NCBI GenBank assembly: GCA_905182525.1
Contig: CAJJBV010000002.1
Coordinates: 1-64,000, forward strand
DNA length: 64,000 nt
Origin: Cryomorphaceae bacterium
GTDB lineage: Bacteria; Bacteroidota; Bacteroidia; Flavobacteriales_D; Parvicellaceae
Direction: 5' to 3'
The translations under genes and the position numbers were made by a program. A model generated the notes under the pieces. That model searched no databases and was not told the DNA's origin. It saw only the letters and a program-made list of their open reading frames with translations. This document shows, in pieces, positions 1-9,165 of this stretch; position 1 is the first letter of the stretch; the number at the start of each line of letters is the position of its first letter.

Positions 1-2874
1 CTGGACTGATTTAGGCGCTGGACCGGGAGTAATAGGAAATGTAGCTCTTCTTGATAATATAGGAGCTGGATTATATGAAGTTACTGTAACAGATGATAGC
101 TTATGTGTTGGAAGTAAAGAAATTAATATTAGTGATATTAATGGTCCAATAGTGACAGACTCTACGGTAGATGTAACTTGTAATAATGATACTGACGGAA
201 AAATATTCTTAACAGTTACTACACAACCATTAGGAAATACTTATGGTATAGATTGGGATATTGATAATTTTATTGGTGCTACACCACCAGATTTAGATGG
301 TCTTCAGGATAGCATTGTCCAAACAGATTTAGCTGCTGGAGTTTATTTCGTAAGAATAACAGATTCCTCAATCAATGTATTACAGTTCACAGCGATACTG
401 TTTTTGACCCAGGCCCAATCGTATTAACTCCAAAAAGTGATGCTATAACTTGTTTTGGTTTATCAAACGGGAAGGCATGGCCTGAAAATATTTCTGGAGG
501 AAATGGCGGGTATCAATATTTATGGGATGACCCATTAATCAAACAACCGATACAGCATTTAGCTTACCTACAGGTTCTTATAGATTAACTGTTACTGATT
601 CCTTGTTATGTAAAGATTCAATGGTTGTAAATATCACTCAGCCAGATTCAATATACTTAATCTTAAGTCAAGATAGTGTAACCTGCTTTTCAGATTCAAA
701 TGGATATGCTTTTGTAGACAGTATTAGTGGAGGTAATGGTGCGTATCAATATACTTGGGATTTATTTGCCCAAATTTTAGATCCAACCAATGCTAATAAT
801 GATTCTATTTTTAATTTAGAAGCTAAAACATACACATTAACAGTAGAGGACTCAAAAGGCTGTAGCACTTCTGATACCATTAGAGTATTACAACCAGAGC
901 CACTTATTATTTTTAGCATAGATCAAGACAGTGTGTCTTGTTTTGGAGGCTCGTCAGGACAGGCTTTTATAGATAGCTTAAGTGGAGGTAATAAAGGATA
1001 TGAATATCTATGGAGTAGTGGAGATACATCAATTATTGCAACCAATCTAACTGCCGGAAACTACACAGTAACATTGAAAGATTATAAAGGTTGTAGTTAT
1101 GATTCTTCTGTTAATGTCTTAGAGCCAGCACCTATGATTATTGTTGGTTTTGGTCAAGATAGTGTAAATTGTTTTGCTGATTCAAATGGATATGCTTTTG
1201 TAGATAATATCAGTGGTGGAAATGGCGGCTACAATTACTTGTGGAACACTTTGCCAACTCAAAGTACAGATACAATTTTTAATCTTACTGCAGGATTATA
1301 TCAAAGTATTATAACTGATATAAAAGGATGTAAGGATACGGTTGACATAAATGTGTTAGAACCAGATTCAATAGTTTTTGGAATTTTAAGGACAACTGAT
1401 GTTAGTTGTTTTGGTGATTCTACCGGAAGTGCATTTGTAGGTAATATTACTGGTGGTAATGGAAGCTATCTGTACTCATGGAATCTAACACCAAATCAAA
1501 CTGATACTTTGGCAACTAACCTAAATGCTGGCACTTATACATTTACATTAATTGACAACAAAGGATGTGAAAAAGACACAACTTTTGTCATACTTGAGCC
1601 GGGACGTCTTTCAATAGATTCCACAAGACAAGATAGTGTTTTATGTTTTGGAGATAGTACAGGAAGCGCCTTAATTGCTCTAGTTAGCGGCGGGAATAGC
1701 GCTGTTAGTTACTCATGGTCAGACACTTTAGGAAATATATTAGCAGCTTTGACAGACAGCTTAGCAATAAACCTTCCTGCTGGATCTTATAAAGGAATTA
1801 TTGAGGATAGCCTTGGTTGTAGTGACAGTACTATTATACAGGTTTTACAACCTATAGAGTTTAAAGTAGACACTCTTAGTATTTCTTCACCATTTTGCAC
1901 ATCTACTAATGATGGTTCAATAACTATGGATGTCAATGGCGGAGTAAGTCCATATTCGTTTAATTGGACAAACTTATCTGGGAATTTCATCGACTCTATT
2001 CAAGATTTAGATAGCTTACTTCCAGGTACTTATTATTTAAATGTCTTAGATTTTAATAATTGTAATGCAAAAGATACAGTAACTCTTATTCCAGGAATAG
2101 AAATTATAGTTAACGCAGGATTCGATACATTAGTTTGTATTGGAGATAGCCTTAACCTAGTAGGGTCTAGTAGTGGAACAATGAGCCCAGTAGTTTCTTG
2201 GAATTTACTAGGGGATCGTCAATAAGTACTGATAGTATTACTAATTATTTATTTGATGACACTACGCATCTATTTATGACTTTGTATATATTGTTTCTGA
2301 TCAAGCTTGTATAGTTCAAGACTCTATAAAAGTTAGTGTTGCTGCTCTTCCAATAGTAGATGCTGGTGCAGATGCTGTTATAGGGTTAGGAACTACTTTT
2401 AATTTAGGAGGAGCTCCTACGGGCCCACCAGGATCAAGTTATTTATGGTCTCCATTAACAGACTTTAGTAATTTAGGAGACGCTACATTTGAAAATCCAG
2501 AGATTACAATGCTTAATAGCGAAACCTATACTGTAATTGTTATAGACTCTAATGGTTGTATTAGTAGCGATCAAATATTTGTTGATTTAATTCCAGATAT
2601 CGTAGTCCCATCTGGATTTTCACCTAACGGGGATGGAATAAACGATACTTGGATAATTGCAAACATTTCACAATTTTCTAGCAATTCTATAAGAGTTTAT
2701 AGCAATAGATGGGGATCATTAATTTATGATAAAGATAAAGCAGGGCAAGACTGGTCTGGAAACGGAGCCAATAATAAGCCAATACCTGTAGGAACTTATT
2801 ATTATGTCATTGAATGGACTGATTATGACGGTAAAAAAGCTAGTTTAAATGGGCCAGTAACAATAATTAGGTAA
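1..2874 (+). pseudogene. SprB-repeat adhesin with type B T9SS C-terminal domain, 5' partial, frameshifted
   Basis: This is the 3' part of a large cell-surface adhesin of the SprB type, exported by the type IX secretion system and carried along the cell during gliding. The gene runs off the left edge. Seven repeats of about 78 residues carry the signature CFGDSTGSAF...SGGNG.Y.Y.W, and the last ~90 residues (VPSGFSPNGDGINDTW to the stop) form a gliding-motility-associated C-terminal domain (CHU_C, T9SS type B). The frame changes near 380 (frame 2 to 1), 537 (1 to 3), 2213 (3 to 2) and 2260-2275 (2 to 1). Each is equivalent to one lost base, and the protein continues in register after each. It overlaps the downstream PorP/SprF gene by one base, the usual sprB-sprF arrangement. 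Whether it is a real pseudogene or an intact gene with sequence errors cannot be decided here. Family assignment is firm; orthology to SprB itself is not. Confidence 0.85.
430..2095 (+). repeat. Seven tandem SprB-type repeats
   Basis: Degenerate tandem coding repeats, one per roughly 231-255 bases. Conserved Cys codons sit at 451, 684, 939, 1170, 1407, 1644 and 1896. Each unit reads (D/S)xVxCFxDSxGxAF, then SGGNG.Y.Y.W, then an aromatic/Thr-rich strand and D.KGC. They are similar in protein but clearly diverged in DNA, so they are old duplications. The first spacing is a base short because of the frame change near 537. Confidence 0.8.
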
Positions 2875-3779
2875 TGAAAATATTTTTTAAACATATTATT
2901 ATTTTAGCTGTTGCTGTTTGCATCTCTTGTAGTTCTTATTTAGCTCAACAAATACCTGTTTACAGTCAGTTTTTCATGAATAAGTACACCCAAAACCCAG
3001 CTTTTGCAGGGATGGATCATTTGTATAGTGTAACCTCTAACCATCGATATCAATGGGTGGGGATGAGAGATTATCCGAGAACCTACACACTTAGTTTAAA
3101 CGGCCCAACTAAAGATTTAAAAAATGGAATTGGGGCATTTCTTTATACTGATAATGTTGGACCTACTAGGAGAACTGGACTTCAGGCGTCTTATGCATAC
3201 CATACGCAAATTAATGATAAAATAAATGTATCTCTTTCCTTAAGTGGCGGGTTGATTGAATGGAAAATTGACGGAAATAGACTGACATTTACTGATCAAA
3301 ATGACCCAGCTGCATCAAGTGGAATAATGAGAACAATTATGCCAGATGCTAAATTTGGATTTTTATTTTATAATGATAAATGGCATGCAGGTGGTGCTGC
3401 ACCAAACTTATTACAGAACAAGATTAAGTTTAAAGATGTTTCAACAACAGCGGGGAGTAAGCTTGAAGACCATTATTTTATTCATGGAGGATATGACTTT
3501 ATTTTACCTTATGATTTAGTTGCAGATCCTTATATACTATTAAGATATGTTTCTAGTGTCCCACTACAATTAGAATTTGGATCTAAGGTAACTTGGAAAA
3601 ATTTAGCCTGGGCTGGATTTTCATATAGAACAGGTGACGCTATTTCTATGTTATTTGGCTATACCTTTAAAGAATATCTTTCATTTGGCTATTCCTATGA
3701 TTTCACAACCTCTAACCTAAGAAATTATTCAGGGGGATCACATGAATTACTTTTTAGAATTCTATTTGAAAGACATTAG
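2874..3779 (+). CDS. PorP/SprF family type IX secretion membrane protein
   Basis: Outer-membrane barrel protein of the PorP/SprF family (301 aa), which helps a cognate T9SS cargo reach or attach to the cell surface. It has an N-terminal signal peptide, then the family hallmark QIPVYSQFFMNKYTQNPAFAG and alternating beta strands to a C-terminal strand ending in Phe-x-Arg. The ATG overlaps the stop of the upstream adhesin (TAATG), so the two are translationally linked, as sprF follows sprB in gliding flavobacteria. Unlike the adhesin it is intact. Calling it SprF rests on position; the family has many paralogues. Confidence 0.9.
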   Translation: MKIFFKHIIILAVAVCISCSSYLAQQIPVYSQFFMNKYTQNPAFAGMDHLYSVTSNHRYQWVGMRDYPRTYTLSLNGPTKDLKNGIGAFLYTDNVGPTRRTGLQASYAYHTQINDKINVSLSLSGGLIEWKIDGNRLTFTDQNDPAASSGIMRTIMPDAKFGFLFYNDKWHAGGAAPNLLQNKIKFKDVSTTAGSKLEDHYFIHGGYDFILPYDLVADPYILLRYVSSVPLQLEFGSKVTWKNLAWAGFSYRTGDAISMLFGYTFKEYLSFGYSYDFTTSNLRNYSGGSHELLFRILFERH

Positions 3780-3811
3780 TTAAGTATCTAACAACACCTT
3801 ATAATCTTTTT

Positions 3812-4924
3812 TTATCGAGTCTTAAAGGGATTCCTTTGTATCCATTTTTTGGGTGAAATTTTCTTAATTATAGGATAGATTATAAATCTCAACACTTTAT
3901 TATTAATATGAATTGTAATTTTAGACTCTAGAGGTATTGCCCCTATTGTGCTTTTAAATTCTGACGCGGTTCGACCATAAATAATTTTTTCAGCCTTTTT
4001 TTTAATTCCATGCTCTATAGAGTCGTATAAGATTCTATTATACAAGCTAAAATTCTTATTATGCTGATAATTAAGTCCAATAAAGTAGGAGTACAAAGAT
4101 TTATTAATAAAAAACTCAGAAGAGAAAGCGATGATTTCAGAATTTAGAAAGTATCCAAAAATTGAAAACTCAATAGCAGACTGATTTAATAAGTCTTTAA
4201 AGGTAGCTATATTCATGGGAGCACCTGAAAATGAAGATTTACCATGTACATTATTATAAAGATTTTGTAATACGGGTAGTAAGGATTCAATTTCTTCAGA
4301 TTCAATTTTTCTAATGACTAAATCCTTACTCTTATTTAATACACTACTAATTCTTTTTTTGTATTTAGAAGAGACACTATTCTTATAGTCATCAAACAAA
4401 CTCCATTTAGAATTTAATTTTAAAACCATATCAGGATCAATTTTAAATTCAGAGGACATGTAGTTTGAGTTACTTTTATCAAAGTCTAATCGATTTAAAA
4501 AATAGTCCGGGAACAAGAAAAAATTAATCTTAAATTCTTTCTTGAGTTGAGCTATAAGAGATTTAAAATCATGTTCCGATAATTTATTGTTTTTAAAACT
4601 AACAGAAGAAACATTAGATAAATGGGTGTTCCCAAAACAAAAAAATTGAAGATTAATCTGGTTTAGAAAAAGTTTCTTTAAGCTATATTTTTTAGAATTT
4701 AAATAGTTCCCAACTTTTTGCCCATCTATTTTAATTAAATGACCATAAATAATTCCCTTTTCCCAACTTATATAAAAGGGTACTAAATGTGAGCTGTCAT
4801 TATTAATTTCGAATGCTTTTAAAAATGAGGTTTCTAAAAATGGGGACGAACCCTTAACTAGGTGATTCCAAGACTTTTCATCAACATCATTAATGGAATG
4901 AACTATTTTAAATTGGGTTGACAA
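3812..4924 (-). CDS. FemAB/GNAT-like acyltransferase
   Basis: A 370-residue protein resembling the FemAB-like N-acyltransferases of COG3146, which carry a doubled GNAT fold. The N-terminal stretch SSPFLETSFLKAFE matches the family opening (a small-residue/Pro/Phe-Leu motif followed by an amphipathic helix). A central FPDYFLNRL and a C-terminal YGRTASEFKSTIGAIP, resembling the acyl-donor pocket region, also fit. The start is TTG, one base after the stop of the helicase gene, so it is the last gene of the VWA-AAA-helicase run. The substrate is unknown: family members have been proposed to act on peptidoglycan precursors or other amines, but nothing here fixes that. Confidence 0.65.
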   Translation of the reverse strand: MSTQFKIVHSINDVDEKSWNHLVKGSSPFLETSFLKAFEINNDSSHLVPFYISWEKGIIYGHLIKIDGQKVGNYLNSKKYSLKKLFLNQINLQFFCFGNTHLSNVSSVSFKNNKLSEHDFKSLIAQLKKEFKINFFLFPDYFLNRLDFDKSNSNYMSSEFKIDPDMVLKLNSKWSLFDDYKNSVSSKYKKRISSVLNKSKDLVIRKIESEEIESLLPVLQNLYNNVHGKSSFSGAPMNIATFKDLLNQSAIEFSIFGYFLNSEIIAFSSEFFINKSLYSYFIGLNYQHNKNFSLYNRILYDSIEHGIKKKAEKIIYGRTASEFKSTIGAIPLESKITIHINNKVLRFIIYPIIKKISPKKWIQRNPFKTR

Positions 4925-4925
4925 A

Positions 4926-6317
4926 TTAAAAAAAGTCGTTTTTAAAATTTATCAAATATAATTTTTTAGTGGCTCTAGTTATAGCCGTATAAAGCCATCT
5001 TAAATAAGAAACATCTAACATTTCATTTTTAAAGTATCCAAGATCTACAAAAACGTTTTCCCATTGCCCCCCCTGAGACTTGTGACAGGTGATTGCATAT
5101 GAAAACTTCACCTGTAAAGCATTTAAATATTTGTCTTCTTTGATTTTCTTTCTGTCCCCTTTATAATCTTTACTTATTTCTTGATAAAGTTTTTGATAAT
5201 CCTCATAGCTTAGAGATGGGGTTTCTAAATTGATAGTATCTAACATTACAATAACATCAATTTCTTTTTCTTCTAAGAAGTCAACTAATTTTATAGTAAT
5301 ATCTGCAAATTTAAACCCATATTTATTCAATATTTTATTTACACTTAGCACCTCTATAATGTCGCCATTAGCTATGAGCTCTGAGGAATTTTTTTCCCCA
5401 AGCCAGAAGTAGTTATTTCTTACCACCATTAATAAATCACTAGTAGATATTTCCTCCTCAAGAAATCTAATTCTAGATCGAATTTGCTGGTTGTAAATAT
5501 TAGCTCTTTTATTAGATCGGCAAAGTACTATGGTATTAGTTAGCCCACTTTTATCATAGTTAGTTTCTAAATTTTCTTGTAATTCATCTCCAGACTGAAT
5601 TCTTATCACATCGTCACTAACTTTAAATTTTGGGATATTAACATTGGAGTTTAAAATTTGATTTCTAATTTCAGTGGCATTAAAAAGAATAGTTGAGGCC
5701 TTACCTTGCCGAACTACTTCACTTAAATTAAAGGAAAGAATTTCTTTAGAATAATTTTCAGCTAAAAAAGATTCACTCAAGGCAGGACTAATATCTAAAT
5801 TTACTGGAGGAAGTTGAGCAGTATCACCAATCAAAATAAGTTTACAACCTATACCATCGTATACAAATTCTATTAAGTCATCAAGTAGTGATCTATTTCC
5901 AAACCCTTTATCGGAAGACTCGGGAATCATTGAGGCTTCATCAACAATAAATATTGTATTTGAATGGGTGTTTTCCTTAAGTTTAATATAAGTATTCCCA
6001 CTTTTATTGCTGTTAATCCAGTATATTTTTCTGTGAATTGTTGATGCACTTTTCTTTGAATATTTAGAAAGTACTTTTGCTGCTCTTCCAGTTGGAGCTA
6101 ATAAAGAAGATTTTTTTCCAATAGAGGACAAACTATTGACAAGTGCAGAAATTAAACTAGTTTTTCCAGTACCAGCATAACCTTTTAATAAAAAAATATT
6201 TCGAGTACTTATAGAGGCCACAAAATCAGAAACTTCATGAACTATTTTTTCCTGTTCCTTTGTAAAGGAAAACTTAAAATTCTCTTTTATTTTTTCTTTA
6301 AAGCTATTAATATTCAA
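4926..6317 (-). CDS. RecD-like ATP-dependent DNA helicase
   Basis: Superfamily 1 helicase (463 aa) of the short RecD/Dda-like type common in flavobacteria. Walker A is GYAGTGKT (46-53), Walker B is IVDEAS with DE at 126-127, motif III is GDTAQLPP (164-171), and the C-terminal UvrD_C_2 region carries YAITCHKSQGGQWENV and LYTAITRAT. There are no RecD N-terminal domains and no RecB/C neighbour, so it probably acts alone in repair or fork processing rather than as part of RecBCD. It follows the AAA+ gene after a 26-base gap. Confidence 0.85.
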   Translation of the reverse strand: MNINSFKEKIKENFKFSFTKEQEKIVHEVSDFVASISTRNIFLLKGYAGTGKTSLISALVNSLSSIGKKSSLLAPTGRAAKVLSKYSKKSASTIHRKIYWINSNKSGNTYIKLKENTHSNTIFIVDEASMIPESSDKGFGNRSLLDDLIEFVYDGIGCKLILIGDTAQLPPVNLDISPALSESFLAENYSKEILSFNLSEVVRQGKASTILFNATEIRNQILNSNVNIPKFKVSDDVIRIQSGDELQENLETNYDKSGLTNTIVLCRSNKRANIYNQQIRSRIRFLEEEISTSDLLMVVRNNYFWLGEKNSSELIANGDIIEVLSVNKILNKYGFKFADITIKLVDFLEEKEIDVIVMLDTINLETPSLSYEDYQKLYQEISKDYKGDRKKIKEDKYLNALQVKFSYAITCHKSQGGQWENVFVDLGYFKNEMLDVSYLRWLYTAITRATKKLYLINFKNDFF

Positions 6318-6343
6318 AATTTAAGGAGATATCCCATTTATTT

Positions 6344-7807
6344 TTACATGTTTTTAATGTAGTCACCATAAGGATCTTGTATTTCAACACCTTCAGAATA
6401 CTCAACTTTACTAAGTTTTTTAAATTGAACTAGTCCCCAAAGAACAAATTCACTTAGAAAACATAAATCATCCTTTGAAGTATTGGGTTGATATTTTTGA
6501 ATTAGTTTATTTAGAGGCTCTATCGATAGAAGCTTTTGACTATATTTTTTTTCTGAAATACCATTTAAAATTTCAAATTTAGACTCATTAAAAAACCATG
6601 AAACTAAATCATCATATGGGCTATTCCCATCTTGCTTTTCTAATTTCTCAATTTTTGGAAAAAGTTTTTCAAATAGTGTTTTAATAGAACTTTCTATTAG
6701 TTTATTAGCTACAAACTCTGCACCTTCTTGTTCTCCTTCATAAACTAACTCTACTTTTCCTGTAATTGCGGGGACAATACTTGAAAAGTCCGATAATCTT
6801 ACTGTAGTTTTTGATTCATTATTTCTAAGAAGTCTTTGCTCGGCACTGCTCAAAAGATTTTCTAGTGCTGAAATACTAAGTCTTGCACTAACTCCACTTT
6901 TTTCATCAATGAATTCACTTTTTCTTGCCTCGAAACTAATTTCTTCAAGTAAGTCGCTGGCTAGTAAAGGAATGTGAATATTTTCTTTTTGTTTTAAAGA
7001 AGAACTAATTTCTTGACTCGTTATTTTTTTTGCTGTTTCAATATCTTTTGGATAATGGGTTAAGATTTGTGATCCTATTCTATCTTTAAGTGGAGTAACA
7101 ATACTTCCTCTATTGGTATAATCTTCAGGGTTTGCAGTAAATATAAATTGAATATCTAGTTCAAGCCTTAATTTAAATCCTCTAATTTGAACATCACCTT
7201 CCTGTAGAATATTAAATAAAGAAACTTGAATCCTAGCTTGTAAATCAGGCAATTCGTTGATCACAAAAATGCACCTATTTGCTCTAGGAATCATTCCATA
7301 ATGTATTACTCTATCGTCGGCATAACTTAATTTTAAATTTGCAGCTTTTATTGGATCAATATCACCAATTAAATCGGCAACTGTTACGTCGGGAGTTGCT
7401 AATTTTTCTGCAAATCTATCTGATCTATGAAGCCAAGAAATTGGTGTTTTATCACCCATTTTATTAACCAGCTCAATACTAGCTCTTGAAATCGGAGCCA
7501 TTGGATCATCGTAAATTTCAGAACCTTCTACATAAGGGATGTATTCATCCAGAAGATTTACCATTAAACGTGCAATTCTTGTTTTTGCTTGTCCTCTTAA
7601 ACCTAAAAGATTTATGTTATGTCTTGAAAGTATAGCGCGCTCTAGTTCAGGAATCACAGTTAGTTCATAACCATAAATACCTTCAAAAACATTAATTTTA
7701 TTTTGAATATTATAAATCAAATTTTCTCTTAACTCATCTTTAATACCTTTTTGAACATAGCTTGCTTTTTTGAGCTCCCCTAAAGTTTTTATTTTTTGAT
7801 AATTCAT
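6344..7807 (-). CDS. MoxR/magnesium-chelatase-like AAA+ ATPase
   Basis: AAA+ ATPase (487 aa from the chosen start) of the Mg-chelatase ChlI/MoxR group. Walker A-like GLRGQAKT lies near residues 69-76 and the Walker B region IFVINELPDLQAR about 110 residues later, followed by an arginine-finger stretch and the helix-2 insert region LFNILQEGDVQIRG typical of the clade. A longer reading from 7849 exists, but it overlaps the upstream gene by 41 bases. ATG 7807 lies one base past that gene's stop (TAAAATG), so I prefer it. Paired with the VWA gene upstream it should form a MoxR-VWA chaperone-like complex that remodels or inserts cofactors into an unknown client. Confidence 0.85.
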   Translation of the reverse strand: MNYQKIKTLGELKKASYVQKGIKDELRENLIYNIQNKINVFEGIYGYELTVIPELERAILSRHNINLLGLRGQAKTRIARLMVNLLDEYIPYVEGSEIYDDPMAPISRASIELVNKMGDKTPISWLHRSDRFAEKLATPDVTVADLIGDIDPIKAANLKLSYADDRVIHYGMIPRANRCIFVINELPDLQARIQVSLFNILQEGDVQIRGFKLRLELDIQFIFTANPEDYTNRGSIVTPLKDRIGSQILTHYPKDIETAKKITSQEISSSLKQKENIHIPLLASDLLEEISFEARKSEFIDEKSGVSARLSISALENLLSSAEQRLLRNNESKTTVRLSDFSSIVPAITGKVELVYEGEQEGAEFVANKLIESSIKTLFEKLFPKIEKLEKQDGNSPYDDLVSWFFNESKFEILNGISEKKYSQKLLSIEPLNKLIQKYQPNTSKDDLCFLSEFVLWGLVQFKKLSKVEYSEGVEIQDPYGDYIKNM

Positions 7808-7808
7808 T

Positions 7809-8921
7809 TTATTTGATTCTTTTTTTTCTGTTAGTTTCATAATCTTCAAAAATCATTTCCCCCAGGTTTTCTAAACCAGTAAAAAATGCTTTTCCTTTGT
7901 TAGCCTCTGTAAATTTCTTTATGAATTCCATTAAATATGGATCTTGGGCGATCATAAACGTAGTAATTGGAATATGTAATCTTCTTGCCTGTTGAGCCAT
8001 TGCATAGCACTTATTGGTTATGTATGGATCTAATCCGTTACTATTTTTATAATACCTGCCGTCCTTTAGCCTTAAACAACTGGGCTTACCATCAGTTATC
8101 ATGAATATTTGTTTATTGGTGTTTCTCTTCCTTCTTAACATATCCATCGCTAAACTTAGTCCAGCCACCGTATTTGTATGGTATGGACCAACTTTCAAAT
8201 AAGGAAGATCTTTTATTGATATAGCCCAAGCATCATTTCCAAAAACTAGAATATCAATACTATCTTTTGGATACCTAGTTTTTATAAACTCAGATAAAGC
8301 CATAGCTACTTTTTTTGCAGGCGTTATCCTATCTTCTCCATAAAGAATCATACTGTGACTTATGTCTACCATAAGTACTGTGCTCATTTGACTTTTATGG
8401 TAAGACTCCTCAATTACTAAATCATTTTCGCTAAGTTTAAAATCATTAATTCCATGATTAATATGGGCGTTTTTTAATGACTCTGTCACTGAAATTTTAT
8501 CTATGGAATCGCCAAACTGGAAAGCTTTAAAATCACCAGTGTGCTCGTCACCAAAGCCTTGTTTGTTGCTTTTGTGATTGCCAATTCCATTCTTTTTAAT
8601 TTTCCCAAATATTTGGTTTAGGGCTTGCTGTCTAATAGCTTGTTCGGTTTTTGATGTTAAAGCTATATTTCCATTTCCACTACTATCAATTTCCTCTTTA
8701 ATGTACCCTTTTTCTTTAAGTTCTTCGATAAAGTCATCAATAGTATAATTTTCGTTGGTTAGGCTATATTCTTTATCCAATTCTTTCAACCAGTTTATAG
8801 ATTCATCAAAATCTCCAGATGTATGGGTTAGAAGCTCTTTAAAAATATCAAAAAGCTTATCAAATAAAGGCTCCTTTTTAGCTTCAAATATTTTAAATAT
8901 AACCCCCTTTGTATTTTTCAT
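7809..8921 (-). CDS. VWA domain protein partnered with MoxR-like ATPase
   Basis: A 370-residue protein with a C-terminal von Willebrand A domain. The MIDAS metal site is complete: DISHS at 186-190, a Thr in HTNTVAG about 55 residues on, and Asp in MITDGKPS. The N-terminal ~140 residues are charged and helical. ChlD of magnesium chelatase and CoxE/MoxR-linked VWA proteins have the same layout. There are no porphyrin or carbon-monoxide genes nearby, so chelatase function is not implied. It heads a four-gene run with the AAA+ ATPase, helicase and acyltransferase. Confidence 0.85.
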   Translation of the reverse strand: MKNTKGVIFKIFEAKKEPLFDKLFDIFKELLTHTSGDFDESINWLKELDKEYSLTNENYTIDDFIEELKEKGYIKEEIDSSGNGNIALTSKTEQAIRQQALNQIFGKIKKNGIGNHKSNKQGFGDEHTGDFKAFQFGDSIDKISVTESLKNAHINHGINDFKLSENDLVIEESYHKSQMSTVLMVDISHSMILYGEDRITPAKKVAMALSEFIKTRYPKDSIDILVFGNDAWAISIKDLPYLKVGPYHTNTVAGLSLAMDMLRRKRNTNKQIFMITDGKPSCLRLKDGRYYKNSNGLDPYITNKCYAMAQQARRLHIPITTFMIAQDPYLMEFIKKFTEANKGKAFFTGLENLGEMIFEDYETNRKKRIK

Positions 8922-9165
8922 AATATGGACTAATTATAAAACTATAATATATTAACTCATTCCAGCAAATTTTATGATTTTTTAAGGAAAATAATTTTTC
9001 AATTAAGAAACTGAAAAAGAGAAGAAATGGTTAAAAAAGCGGAAAAAAAAGTATTTTTTACTCTAAAACACTAAAAAAAGCACAAAAAACTAGACTTTTT
9101 TAAATTTAATTATTTTAAATAATAATGGTTGAGTTTGATTATTTTTATAAATATTCTTCTTCTCG

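Noticed and set aside
430-2095. Tandem repeats that could be mistaken for a CRISPR or satellite array
   Set aside because: Units of 231-255 bases are coding, diverged at DNA level and follow the SprB protein repeat; no spacers or identical short repeats.
8922-9165. A/T-rich 244-base gap that could hide a small gene or RNA
   Set aside because: The only short frame (from about 9027, 14 codons, Lys/Phe-rich) is low complexity; no hairpin or promoter pair stands out.
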